Assembly (NCBI RefSeq): GCF_002795245.1
Contig: NZ_PGVG01000007.1
Location: 1-64,000 of the forward strand
DNA: 64,000 nt
Source: Bradyrhizobium forestalis
Lineage (GTDB): Bacteria > Pseudomonadota > Alphaproteobacteria > Rhizobiales > Xanthobacteraceae
Direction of reading: 5' to 3'
Shown here in pieces: positions 7,895 to 16,613 of the stretch (the first letter of the stretch is position 1; the number at the start of each line of letters is the position of its first letter). The notes under the pieces are model-generated. The model saw nothing but the letters and a program-made list of their open reading frames with translations, was not told the DNA's origin and did not search any database. A program made the position numbers and the translations under genes.

Positions 7895-8870
7895 CGCCGA
7901 CGCGGCCGCATCTGGCAGACGCGCCGACCTCTTTGCGCCGCTGACCTCCGACATGCTCGATGTCGGCGACGGCCACGAGCTCTATGTCGAGAGCATCGGG
8001 CGCGCGGACGGAATCCCTGCGATCTATCTGCATGGCGGGCCCGGCAGCGGCTGCCAGCCCGATCATCGCCGGCTGTTCGATCCCGACCGCTTCTGCGCCG
8101 TGCTGTTCGACCAGCGCGGCTGCGGCCGCAGCCGTCCCAAGGGATCGCGCGAGCACAACACCACGGCGCACCTGATCGCGGACATGGAGACGATCCGCGA
8201 GAAGTTCGGCATCTCACGCTGGATCGTGGTCGGCGGCTCCTGGGGCGCGACGCTGGCGCTGGCTTATGCAGAAGCGCATCCCGAGCGGGTCTCGGGCATC
8301 GCGCTGCGCGCGACGTTTCTCGGCACGCGGGCCGAGGTCGAGACGGCCTTCACCTCGCGCCTGTCGGAGTTCCATCCCGCGCTGTACCAGGATTTCCTCA
8401 GCGTGCTGCCGCCCGAGGAGCGGGACCGACCGGTGGACGCCTATTGGCGCCGCATCCTCGATGCCGATCCGGCCGTGCACGGCCCGGCGGCGAAGGCCTG
8501 GCATGACACCGAGCGCACCTTGTCCGAGCACAAGCCCGCAAGGACGCGGCTCGACCTCGCCGCGCTGAACGTCTGGCGCACCTTGCCGGCGACGCCGTTC
8601 ATGGAAGCGCATTATTTCGTCAACGACAGCTTCATGACCGAGAACCAGCTGCTGCGAAACGCCGGCCGGCTCGAAGGCATTCCCGGCATTATCGTGCAGG
8701 GGCGCTATGATCTGTTGTGTCCTCCCGCGACATCTCAGGCCCTTGCAAAAGTCTGGCCGGGTTCCGAGCTTCGCATCGTGGAAGAGGCCGGACATTCGCT
8801 CTATGATGGCGGCGTGAGGGACGCCGTCATGAAGTCGATTGCGGACCTTGCGTCGAAGGCCGCACGCTAA
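7884..8870 (+). CDS. Proline iminopeptidase-like S33 peptidase
   Basis: A 328-residue alpha/beta-hydrolase of the S33 prolyl aminopeptidase family, which removes N-terminal proline. The oxyanion-hole HGGPGSG is at 50-56, DQRGCGRS at 76-83 and the nucleophile elbow GGSWG contains Ser119; the catalytic His is probably in EEAGHSLYDGG near the C-terminus, and the Asp in QGRYDLLCP. There is no signal peptide. The ATG at 7884 overlaps pqqE by 11 nt, so it is co-translated with the pqq genes. No PqqF/PqqG protease gene lies nearby. A role in trimming PqqA-derived peptide is therefore conceivable, but is inferred only from position. Confidence 0.88.
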   Translation: MTPDADAAASGRRADLFAPLTSDMLDVGDGHELYVESIGRADGIPAIYLHGGPGSGCQPDHRRLFDPDRFCAVLFDQRGCGRSRPKGSREHNTTAHLIADMETIREKFGISRWIVVGGSWGATLALAYAEAHPERVSGIALRATFLGTRAEVETAFTSRLSEFHPALYQDFLSVLPPEERDRPVDAYWRRILDADPAVHGPAAKAWHDTERTLSEHKPARTRLDLAALNVWRTLPATPFMEAHYFVNDSFMTENQLLRNAGRLEGIPGIIVQGRYDLLCPPATSQALAKVWPGSELRIVEEAGHSLYDGGVRDAVMKSIADLASKAAR

Positions 8871-8895
8871 TGCGCGAGAAAAGGACAACAAGAAA

Positions 8896-9573
8896 ATGCC
8901 GCTCGCCGGGAATGGCATGCTGCTGACGTCGATGAACATCGACGTTTCAGACGAAGCCGATTTCAACCGCTGGTACGATCGCGAGCATCTGGAAGAGCGC
9001 GTCGCGATCGACGGATTCCTCGAAGCGCGGCGCTACGTCGCGCATGCTGCAAATCTCAAATATCTGTGCCTGTATTCGACCGCGACGTTAGAGGTGCTCG
9101 ACAGTCCCGCCTACAAGGCACGGCTCGCGAACCCGACCGACTGGTCGCGGCAGACCATGGCGCGCTTCAAGGACATGCTGCGCGTGGTCGCGCGCATCAC
9201 CATCAGCAAGGGCACCGGACGCGGGGCTGCGCTCGGCCTGGTACGGCTGCGCCCGCCCCCCGACAATGCCGCGTCCTGGCGTGATGCACTGCAAGACAGG
9301 CTGACGCCGGACAAGCGCGACGGTATCATCTCGATGCATCTGCTCGAGAGCGAGCCGGAATTGTCGGGCGCGACGGCGGAAATACCGGCGGCGCGCAACG
9401 AGGGCGCGCGCGACTGGTTCGTGCTGATCGACGGCACGCATGTCGGCGCGGTCTCCGCCGTCATCGCCGAGCGCTTCACCGGCCCGGCCGCTGCGCCCTT
9501 CCCGCTGCCCATCTCCGTCGGCACCTACTGCCTGACGTGGGACCTCGCGAAGAGCGACATCGCGCGCAGCTGA
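8896..9573 (+). CDS. Unknown protein with dimeric alpha/beta-barrel-like N-terminus
   Basis: A 225-residue soluble protein. The N-terminal FNRWYDREHLEERV...GFLEARRY pattern resembles small dimeric alpha/beta-barrel families (EthD/DUF4286-like), and a second, weaker repeat of similar secondary structure may follow (GLVRLRPPPDN onward), suggesting a duplicated barrel. Function is unknown; such folds often bind small aromatic or carbonyl compounds. The ATG at 8896 follows AAGGACAACAAGAAA and conserved residues begin soon after it. It lies 25 nt after the peptidase gene and is probably the last gene of the extended pqq transcript. Confidence 0.65.
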   Translation: MPLAGNGMLLTSMNIDVSDEADFNRWYDREHLEERVAIDGFLEARRYVAHAANLKYLCLYSTATLEVLDSPAYKARLANPTDWSRQTMARFKDMLRVVARITISKGTGRGAALGLVRLRPPPDNAASWRDALQDRLTPDKRDGIISMHLLESEPELSGATAEIPAARNEGARDWFVLIDGTHVGAVSAVIAERFTGPAAAPFPLPISVGTYCLTWDLAKSDIARS

Positions 9574-9714
9574 ACCAGCATCCGCATCGCAACATATTGC
9601 ACCGCACGCACATGGCGCGGGGGCCATTAATGCTGTGCGCGCTTGGCTCCCATGAAAGAGGGGAAGCGCGCAAATTTGCCGTTGTACTTCGGAGCGGTTC
9701 TAATAAGCTAACCC

Positions 9715-9726
9715 AATGACGTCATT
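9715..9726. promoter_or_regulatory. 12-bp palindrome upstream of the GltD-like/korAB operon
   Basis: AATGACGTCATT is a perfect palindrome about 86 nt before the first ATG of the oxidoreductase operon. A second, imperfect symmetric stretch, GGTTCTAATAAGCTAACC (9695-9712), lies just before it. Either could be an operator for a dimeric regulator. No regulator gene is adjacent, and the assignment rests only on symmetry and position within the 238-nt gap. Confidence 0.3.
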
Positions 9727-9811
9727 CAGAAACCGGATCGAGGCGCAATAAGCGTCCGCCAAGCTCAAGAAAAGGCCGCGGGGTCTTTGAGCCTGCGCGG
9801 ACAGGGTAGGA

Positions 9812-11611
9812 ATGAAACCGACCGATATCGCGGCCCCCGACTACTTTCACAAAGTGGTCGATTGCCAGTGGGCCTGTCCTGCGCACACCCCGGTTCCCGA
9901 ATACATCCGACTGATCGCGCAAGGCCGCTACAGCGACGCCTATATGATCAATTGGAAATCGAACGTGTTTCCCGGCATTCTGGGGCGCACCTGCGACCGT
10001 CCCTGCGAGCCGGCATGCCGCCGCGGACGCGTCGAGGACAATCCGGTTGCGATCTGCCGCCTCAAGCGCGTCGCCGCCGACTTCAAGGATGACATCAGGC
10101 AGCGCCTGCCGAAGCCCAGTCCAAAGAACGGCAAGCGCGTTGCGCTGGTCGGCGGTGGCCCCGCCTCGCTGACGGTGGCGCGCGATCTCGCGCCGCTGGG
10201 CTATCACTGCACCGTGTTCGATGCCGACCCGGAAGCGGGCGGCATGATGCGCACGCAGATCCCGAAATTCCGGCTGCCCAATTCGGTGATCGACGAGGAG
10301 ACCGGCTACATCCTGGGTCTCGGTGTCGACTTCAAGGGCGGCCATCGCATCGAGAGCATGAAGTCGCTGCTGGCGGAGAAATACGACGCGATCTTCGTCG
10401 GCTCCGGCGCGCCGCGCGGACGCGAGCTCGACATTCCCGGCCGGAAAGAGGCCGCCGCGAACATCCATATCGGCATCGAATGGCTGGCCAACGTGTCGTT
10501 CGGCCATGTCGACAAGATCGGAAAGCGCGTGATCGTGCTCGGCGGCGGCAACACCGCGATGGATTGCTGCCGCACCGCGCGCCGGCTCGGCGGCGAGAGC
10601 GTCAAGGTGATCGTCCGCTCCGGCTTCGAGGAGATGAAGGCATCGCCCTGGGAGAAGGAGGACGCGATTCACGAGGACATCCCGATCCTGAACTACATGG
10701 TCCCGGTGGCCTTCAAGCACGTCGCCGGCAAGCTGATCGGCGTCACTTTCCAGAAGGTGAAGGCCGAATACGATGCCAAGGGCCGGCGCAACCTGGTGCC
10801 GTCGGGCGAGCCCGACGAGACGATCACCTGCGACGACGTGCTGGTCGCGGTCGGCCAGGAGAACGCCTTCCCCTGGATTGAGCAGGATTGCGGCATCGAG
10901 TTTGACAAATGGCACATGCCCAAGGTCGACCCCAAGACCTTCGCCTCGACCAACCCGAAAGTGTTCTTCGGGGGCGACGCCGCCTTCGGGCCGAAGAACA
11001 TCATCTGGGCGGTCGCACACGGCCATGACGCCGCGCTGTCGATCCACAAGATGCTCTCGGGCGAAGACATCACCGAACGTCCGCTGCCGGAGGTGCAAAT
11101 CTCCTCGCAGAAGATGGGCATCCATGAATGGAGCTATGACAACGACATCTCCAACGACAAGCGCTTCAAGGTGCCGCATCGCGACAAGGTCGTTGCGCTG
11201 AAGGACATCCGCGCCGAGGTCGAGCTCGGCTATGACGTCAAGCTCGCACTGGGCGAAGCCGAGCGCTGCCTGAACTGCGACGTGCAGACGGTGTTCTCGA
11301 CCTCGCTATGCATCGAGTGCGACGCCTGTGCCGACATCTGCCCGATGGACTGCATCACCTTCACGGGCAACGGCGAGGAAAGCGATTTGCGCCAGCGCCT
11401 GAAGGCGCCTTCGGCCCATCCGGACCAGGATCTCTACGTCTCCTCGGATCTCAAGACCGGGCGCGTGATGGTGAAGGACGAGGACGTCTGCCTGCATTGC
11501 GGGCTATGCGCCGAGCGTTGTCCCACCGGGGCCTGGGACATGCAGAAATACTTCATCGACATGACTCACGCAGGTTCGACATGCCCGACAAAAAGCCGAT
11601 CAGCAGCGTAA
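9812..11611 (+). CDS. GltD-like FAD/NAD(P) oxidoreductase with two ferredoxin-type Fe-S motifs
   Basis: A 599-residue flavoprotein. Residues about 1-100 form the Fe-S-binding adaptor seen in glutamate synthase small subunits (CQWACPAHTP; CDRPCEPACRRG). A Rossmann FAD motif follows (VALVGGGPASLTVA), then a second nucleotide motif (VIVLGGGNTAMDCCRTARR) and GDAAFGP. The C-terminus adds two [4Fe-4S] motifs (CIECDACADICP and CLHCGLCAERCP). The last 31 nt overlap the korA start, and korB follows, so it very probably transfers electrons between the KorAB oxidoreductase and NAD(P)(H). It is not a GltB partner, because no large glutamate synthase gene is present. Confidence 0.88.
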   Translation: MKPTDIAAPDYFHKVVDCQWACPAHTPVPEYIRLIAQGRYSDAYMINWKSNVFPGILGRTCDRPCEPACRRGRVEDNPVAICRLKRVAADFKDDIRQRLPKPSPKNGKRVALVGGGPASLTVARDLAPLGYHCTVFDADPEAGGMMRTQIPKFRLPNSVIDEETGYILGLGVDFKGGHRIESMKSLLAEKYDAIFVGSGAPRGRELDIPGRKEAAANIHIGIEWLANVSFGHVDKIGKRVIVLGGGNTAMDCCRTARRLGGESVKVIVRSGFEEMKASPWEKEDAIHEDIPILNYMVPVAFKHVAGKLIGVTFQKVKAEYDAKGRRNLVPSGEPDETITCDDVLVAVGQENAFPWIEQDCGIEFDKWHMPKVDPKTFASTNPKVFFGGDAAFGPKNIIWAVAHGHDAALSIHKMLSGEDITERPLPEVQISSQKMGIHEWSYDNDISNDKRFKVPHRDKVVALKDIRAEVELGYDVKLALGEAERCLNCDVQTVFSTSLCIECDACADICPMDCITFTGNGEESDLRQRLKAPSAHPDQDLYVSSDLKTGRVMVKDEDVCLHCGLCAERCPTGAWDMQKYFIDMTHAGSTCPTKSRSAA

Positions 11612-13428
11612 ACGACTTCGTCGTCCGCTTCGCCAACGTCAACGGCTCGGGCTCGGCCAGCGCCAACGAGATGTTCGCACGCGCGATCCTGCGCCATGGC
11701 GTTCCGGTGAGCCCGCGCAACATCTTCCCGTCCAACATCCAGGGCCTGCCGACCTGGTACGAGGTGCGGGTGACGGAAGAAGGCCATCTCGGCGCCCGCG
11801 GCGGCGTCGACATGATGGTGGCGATGAACCCGCAGACCTGGGACAAGGACGTCGCCGGCATCGAGCCCGGCGGCTACCTGTTCTACGATTCCACCAAGCC
11901 GATGCCGTCGACCAAGTTCCGCGACGACATCACCGTGATCGGCGTGCCACTCACCGCGATCACCAACTCCACCTATACCGATCCACGCCAGCGCCAGTTG
12001 TTCAAGAACATCATCTATCTGGGCAGCCTCAGTGCGTTGCTCGACATGGATCCGAGGCTGATCGAGCAGCTGATCGGCGAGCAGTACAAGGGCAAGGAGA
12101 AGCTGCTCTCCTCCAACGTCCACGCGCTGCATCTCGGCCGCGACTGGGCGCTGCAGAATTTGAAATGCCCGATCGGGCTCAGGGTGAAGAAGTCCGACAA
12201 GGTCGGCGACCGCATCTTCATCGAGGGCAACAGCGCCGCCGCGCTCGGCGCCGTCTATGGCGGCGCCACGGTGTGCGCCTGGTATCCGATCACGCCGTCC
12301 TCGTCGGTGGCGGAGGCCTTCACCGCCCACTGCAAGAAGTACCGGCACGACCCTGAAACGGGCAAGGCGAAATACGCGATCGTGCAGGGCGAGGACGAGC
12401 TGGCTTCGATCGGTATCGTCATCGGCGCCTCCTGGAACGGCGCCCGCGCTTTCACCGCGACCTCCGGCCCCGGCATCTCGCTGATGACCGAGTTCATCGG
12501 CCTCTCGTACTTTGCCGAGATTCCGGCCGTGATCATGAACATCCAGCGCGCCGGCCCTTCCACGGGCATGCCGACCCGCACCCAGCAATGCGACATCATC
12601 GCCTGCGCCTATGCTTCGCACGGCGACACCAAGCACGTGCTGCTGTTCCCGGAAGACCCGGCCGAAGCCTTCGAATTCGCGGCTGCCGCCTTCGATCTCG
12701 CCGAGCGTCTCCAGACCACGATCTTCCTGATGCTCGATCTCGACATCGGCATGAACCACCGGCTCTGCCGTCCACTGAAGTGGGACGACGCAAGGCAATA
12801 TGACCGCGGCAAGATCATGACGGCGGAGATGCTGGAAGAGGGCCGCGACTTCGGCCGCTATCTCGACGTCGACGGCGACGGCATCCCCTACCGCACCTAT
12901 CCCGGCACGCATCCGACCAAGGGTTCCTACTTCACCCGCGGCACTTCGCGTGATCGCTATGCGCGCTATTCCGAGGAAGGCACGGTCTATGCCGACAACA
13001 TGCAGCGCCTGGTGCGCAAGTTCGAGACCGCGCAGGACCTGGTACCGCGGCCGCTGCAGGCCAATGCGGAACGGCCGACCAAATATGGCGTGATCTATTT
13101 CGGCTCGACCTCGCCGGCGATGGACGAGGCGATCGGACTTTTGGAGGCGCGCGGGCATCAGCTCGATCGCCTGCGCATCCGTGCCTTCCCGTTCCATTCG
13201 AGCGTGGCGAGCTTCCTCGCCGAGCACGACTTCGTCTACGTCGTCGAGCAGAACCGCGACAGCCAGCTGCGCCAGCTCATCGTCAACGAGAACGGCATCG
13301 ATCCCGTCCGGCTCGTTCCGATCGTGCATTACGACGGCACGCCGATCACCGCCCGTTTCATCGCCAAAGCCATTGGCGACCACCAGGACCACCTCAAGGT
13401 GACCCCGCTCCGCAAGGCCGTGTCATGA
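11581..13428 (+). CDS. korA: 2-oxoacid:acceptor oxidoreductase, fused gamma-alpha subunit
   Basis: A 615-residue subunit with the gamma domain (about 1-190) fused to the alpha, pyrimidine-binding domain (about 210-600), as in two-subunit KorAB enzymes. Motifs include YPITPSSS and the ATSGPGISLMTEFIGLSYFAE to QRAGPSTGMPTRTQQ stretch, where the STG-x-PT pattern is typical of 2-oxoglutarate-type enzymes. The family oxidatively decarboxylates 2-oxoacids to acyl-CoA and reduces ferredoxin. The ATG at 11581 lies inside the upstream flavoprotein gene (31-nt overlap), and the stop overlaps korB by ATGA. Substrate preference for 2-oxoglutarate is likely but inferred. Confidence 0.9.
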   Translation: MPDKKPISSVNDFVVRFANVNGSGSASANEMFARAILRHGVPVSPRNIFPSNIQGLPTWYEVRVTEEGHLGARGGVDMMVAMNPQTWDKDVAGIEPGGYLFYDSTKPMPSTKFRDDITVIGVPLTAITNSTYTDPRQRQLFKNIIYLGSLSALLDMDPRLIEQLIGEQYKGKEKLLSSNVHALHLGRDWALQNLKCPIGLRVKKSDKVGDRIFIEGNSAAALGAVYGGATVCAWYPITPSSSVAEAFTAHCKKYRHDPETGKAKYAIVQGEDELASIGIVIGASWNGARAFTATSGPGISLMTEFIGLSYFAEIPAVIMNIQRAGPSTGMPTRTQQCDIIACAYASHGDTKHVLLFPEDPAEAFEFAAAAFDLAERLQTTIFLMLDLDIGMNHRLCRPLKWDDARQYDRGKIMTAEMLEEGRDFGRYLDVDGDGIPYRTYPGTHPTKGSYFTRGTSRDRYARYSEEGTVYADNMQRLVRKFETAQDLVPRPLQANAERPTKYGVIYFGSTSPAMDEAIGLLEARGHQLDRLRIRAFPFHSSVASFLAEHDFVYVVEQNRDSQLRQLIVNENGIDPVRLVPIVHYDGTPITARFIAKAIGDHQDHLKVTPLRKAVS

Positions 13429-14480
13429 CCTACATTGCTAAGCCGAAATTCCATCATCCGGGCCTGAAGAAGAACGCGCTCGGCTACACGCATCGCGACT
13501 ACGAGGGCAAGATCTCGACGCTGTGCGCGGGCTGTGGCCACGATTCGATCACGGCCTCGATCATCGAAGCCTGCTACGAGCTCTCGATCGAGCCGCACCG
13601 GGTGGCAAAAATCTCCGGCATCGGCTGCTCGTCGAAGACGCCGGACTATTTCCTCGGCAATTCGCACGGCTTCAACTCCGTGCACGGCCGCATGCCATCC
13701 GTGCTCACCGGCGCCAACCTTGCCAACCGCGATCTGATCTATCTCGGCGTTTCCGGCGACGGCGATTCCGCCTCGATCGGCTTCGGTCAGTTCGCGCATT
13801 CGATCCGGCGCGGCGTCAACATGACCTACATCGTCGAGAACAACGGCGTCTACGGCCTGACCAAGGGCCAGTTCTCGGCAACCGCCGACCGCGGCTCGAA
13901 GAGCAAGAAGGGCGTCACCAACACCGACAACGCCATCGACCTCGTCGCCATCGCGCTGCAGCTGGGCGCAACCTTCGTGGCGCGCTCGTTCTCCGGCGAC
14001 AAGAGCCAACTGGTGCCGCTGATCGCGGCCGCGATCGGCCACAAGGGCGCATCCTTCATCGACGTCATCAGCCCCTGCATCGCCTTCAACAACCACGCCG
14101 GCTCGACCAAGAGCTTCGACTATGTCCGCGAGCACAACGACGCGGTGAACCGGCTCGACGTGCTGGTCGGCCGCGATCCGATCGCGGTGGACTATGCGCC
14201 CGGCACGGTGCAGGTGGTCGAGCAGCATGACGGCAGCAAGATCGCGCTGCGCAAGATCGACGCCGACTACGATCCGCATGACCGGTTAGGGGCTCAGACC
14301 TTCCTCGCGCGGCACGCCGCCAAGGGTCAGATCGTCACCGGCCTGCTCTATGTCGACCCCGACGCCGAAGACCTGCACGAGCATCTCAACACGGTCGAAA
14401 CCCCGCTCAACACGCTGGAAGCGGACACGCTGTGCCCGGGCTCGGCGGTGCTGGACAAGATCAACGCCAGCCTGCGCTGA
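13425..14480 (+). CDS. korB: 2-oxoacid:acceptor oxidoreductase, beta subunit
   Basis: A 351-residue thiamine diphosphate-binding subunit. The TPP/Mg motif runs GVSGDGDSASIG to VENNGVYGLTKGQ. The Cys residues in LCAGCGHDS and GIGCSSKTPD, with a third in SPCIAFNNH, match the ligands of the single [4Fe-4S] cluster in this family. It forms a heterodimer-based complex with the korA product, and electrons are then expected to pass to the fused flavoprotein/ferredoxin encoded first in the operon. Its stop codon abuts the stop of the convergent DUF4399 gene with no spacer. Confidence 0.92.
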   Translation: MTYIAKPKFHHPGLKKNALGYTHRDYEGKISTLCAGCGHDSITASIIEACYELSIEPHRVAKISGIGCSSKTPDYFLGNSHGFNSVHGRMPSVLTGANLANRDLIYLGVSGDGDSASIGFGQFAHSIRRGVNMTYIVENNGVYGLTKGQFSATADRGSKSKKGVTNTDNAIDLVAIALQLGATFVARSFSGDKSQLVPLIAAAIGHKGASFIDVISPCIAFNNHAGSTKSFDYVREHNDAVNRLDVLVGRDPIAVDYAPGTVQVVEQHDGSKIALRKIDADYDPHDRLGAQTFLARHAAKGQIVTGLLYVDPDAEDLHEHLNTVETPLNTLEADTLCPGSAVLDKINASLR

Positions 14481-14933
14481 TCAACGGCGCCGCACTGGAC
14501 CGGGCTGCCTGACCCGTACGGTGATCTTCTCGGACGCGACCGGCGGATCGAAGGGATAGTGCTTCGCATCGCCCAGCACCAGTTGCAGCGTGTGCGTGCC
14601 GGGCGGAAGCTCGAGAAACGTCTCGGTTTGCCCTGCTCCGAAATGCAGATGGGACTTGTCCTGCGGGATCGGTTCCTTGATATCGATGGGCTCGTTGACG
14701 TCGACCAGCAAATGATGATGACCGGCGTTCTGGTAGTCATCGCCGGCATGCGTCACGCCCATGTTGCGCAGACCGAACCGGACCCAGAACCCGCCACGGA
14801 TCTTCTGTCCCTCCTGCGGAGTGATGAAATAGAGCTTTGCGTCTTTGGGAGCGGCCTTGCCCTGAGGGCACGCAGCGCTTGGCAGCAACGCGAGCGCCGC
14901 CGCCAGCGCGGCGCAGCGAATGATTCTCATCAA
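14481..14933 (-). CDS. DUF4399 domain protein, exported
   Basis: A 150-residue protein with a signal peptide: MMRIIRCAALAAALALLPSA followed by a likely cleavage near residues 20-24, giving a periplasmic product. The mature part has the DUF4399 motifs: LYFITPQEGQKIRG, a VRFGLRNMGV strand, the His-rich NAGHHHLLVD, and the ELPPGTHTLQLVLGD strand. The HHH cluster suggests possible metal binding, but function is unknown. The gene is convergent with korB, with abutting stop codons, and stands alone on the minus strand. Confidence 0.85.
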   Translation of the reverse strand: MMRIIRCAALAAALALLPSAACPQGKAAPKDAKLYFITPQEGQKIRGGFWVRFGLRNMGVTHAGDDYQNAGHHHLLVDVNEPIDIKEPIPQDKSHLHFGAGQTETFLELPPGTHTLQLVLGDAKHYPFDPPVASEKITVRVRQPGPVRRR

Positions 14934-14946
14934 ACCTACTCCAGCT

Positions 14947-15047
14947 CTAAAGCGCGATGCGATCAGGATGAATCGTCATCGCGCTTTAGGTTATCGCTTG
15001 AGCATGATCTTTTCGGAAAACCGCTGCACACTTTTCCGGATCATGCC
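14947..15047. repeat. Dispersed palindromic repeat, family B
   Basis: Two successive palindromes: CTAAAGCGCGATG (14947-14959) pairing with its complement at 14977-14989, and an imperfect hairpin from GCATGATC (15002-15009) to GATCATGC (15040-15047) with CGGAAAA and TTTTCCG inside. The unit matches, from memory, a very common intergenic element of Bradyrhizobium and relatives. It ends exactly at the stop codon of the cyclase gene and may act as that gene's transcription end. Confidence 0.75.
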
Positions 15048-16613
15048 TTAGGGACTGAGCGCGACGCGGAATCCATGCGTGGGGTAACGGACATTGGTAT
15101 CATAGCCGTCGCGGTTGGACGTCCGAACATATCTCGAATCGTTCTTCCAGGAGCCCGAGCGCAGCACGTGCGATGAGCAGTCGCCGCCGGACCATGCCGA
15201 GCCGTCGACCGGCGCACCCTGATAATTCTTGTGCCAGCAATCCTCGACCCATTGGTCGACGCCGCCGCCCATGTCGTGGAGTCCGAATGGATTGGGCTTG
15301 AAGCTGCCTACCTTCGCCGGTTGCTCGGCCGCGAGGTCGCCGCAATCCTTGCATCCGGCCATGCCCGGCTGCAGCTTGTCGCCCCACCAATACTTGGTTT
15401 GCGTACCGCCGCGGGCCGCATATTCCCATTCAGCCTCGCTCGGAAGCCGGTATCGCTTCTTCGTCGCCTGCGACAGGAAGGCGGCGTATTGCTGCGCGTC
15501 AGTCCAGCTCACATTGCTGACCGGCGCATCGTCCTTGCCGATCGCGGTGAAAGAGCACGCGTTTGCAGCGGCGCATTCGTTCCACTCCCGCACCGTCACC
15601 GGATATTTTCCGATCGAGAACGGCTTGATCGTGACCTGGTGGACGGGACGCTCGGTCGGATCGTCGTTGCTCCCCATCGCGAAACTGCCGCCGCGAATGG
15701 CGATCATTTCGGGCTCGCGCACCGCTGGCGCCGATGGACTGGATGCCGGGGATGGTGAAGGCGATGCTGCGGGCGATGGCGTCGTTGTGGGCAACGGAGA
15801 AACCGCGGGTGCGGCTTGCGGCGCCGGTACCGCCGGGCTCGGTAACGACGGAACGGATTGCGGCGTCGGCGAAGCTGACGGCGCCACGATCGGAGGAGCG
15901 GCAGCCTGTTGCTCCACCCGGCTGCGGTGCTGCACCAGCACGTACCAAAGCACGTAGCCGGCAATCACCAGCAACGTCGTGATCAGAAGAAACAGCAGGA
16001 CGCTCTCGCGCCGGCTTCTTGTCCTGCCGACCGCATCTGCATCCGGCAGCACGCGATAGACGCGCACGGGATCGGTGATGTTCTTGACCTTGCGGTCGCC
16101 GAGCGACTCATAGCCGCACACGATCTTGTGCTTGATCTGCTCGTAGATCGCGCCGGAGATGTAGACCTGTCCCGGCTCCGCGATGCCCTCGATACGCGTC
16201 GCGATGTTGACGCCGTCACCATAGATGTCGTCCGGCTCCACGATGACGTCGCCGAGATTGACGCCAATCCGATATTCGAGCCGGGAATGCCTGGGAACCG
16301 AGGCGTTGCGACCGACGAGATTTTGCTGGATGACGATGCTGCATCGAACGGCCTCCACGGGACTGTCGAAAATGGCGATGAAGCCGTCGCCGGTCGTCTT
16401 CACCAAGCTTCCATGGTGTTCGATGATGCTGGGCTGGATGAGATCCCGCTCGATCCGTTTGACGCGCACATGCGTGCCTTCCTCGTCGGCCTGCATCAAC
16501 CGGCTGTAGGAGGCGATGTCGCCGACGATGATCGCGGCGAGACGACGAGGCATTCCGCTGTGCGGCGGCGGCTCATCCTGATTTCCGGATCTGAAGTTGC
16601 GAATTTCGCCCAT
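15048..16613 (-). CDS. Class III cyclase domain - TM - SUMF1/FGE-like domain fusion
   Basis: A 521-residue membrane protein. Residues about 22-190 form a class III nucleotide cyclase domain with metal-binding Asp32 (VGDIASYSRLM) and Asp76 (KTTGDGF), and the transition-state pair Asn136/Arg140 (GDGVNIATRIEG). One transmembrane helix follows at about 205-227, then a Pro/Ala/Ser-rich linker (about 235-300) and a C-terminal formylglycine-generating-enzyme-like (SUMF1) domain (IRGGSFAMGS to THGFRVALSP). The helix would put the cyclase in the cytoplasm and the SUMF1 domain in the periplasm. The ATG at 16613 has GGAG nearby; an in-frame TTG lies 8 codons upstream. Confidence 0.85.
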   Translation of the reverse strand: MGEIRNFRSGNQDEPPPHSGMPRRLAAIIVGDIASYSRLMQADEEGTHVRVKRIERDLIQPSIIEHHGSLVKTTGDGFIAIFDSPVEAVRCSIVIQQNLVGRNASVPRHSRLEYRIGVNLGDVIVEPDDIYGDGVNIATRIEGIAEPGQVYISGAIYEQIKHKIVCGYESLGDRKVKNITDPVRVYRVLPDADAVGRTRSRRESVLLFLLITTLLVIAGYVLWYVLVQHRSRVEQQAAAPPIVAPSASPTPQSVPSLPSPAVPAPQAAPAVSPLPTTTPSPAASPSPSPASSPSAPAVREPEMIAIRGGSFAMGSNDDPTERPVHQVTIKPFSIGKYPVTVREWNECAAANACSFTAIGKDDAPVSNVSWTDAQQYAAFLSQATKKRYRLPSEAEWEYAARGGTQTKYWWGDKLQPGMAGCKDCGDLAAEQPAKVGSFKPNPFGLHDMGGGVDQWVEDCWHKNYQGAPVDGSAWSGGDCSSHVLRSGSWKNDSRYVRTSNRDGYDTNVRYPTHGFRVALSP

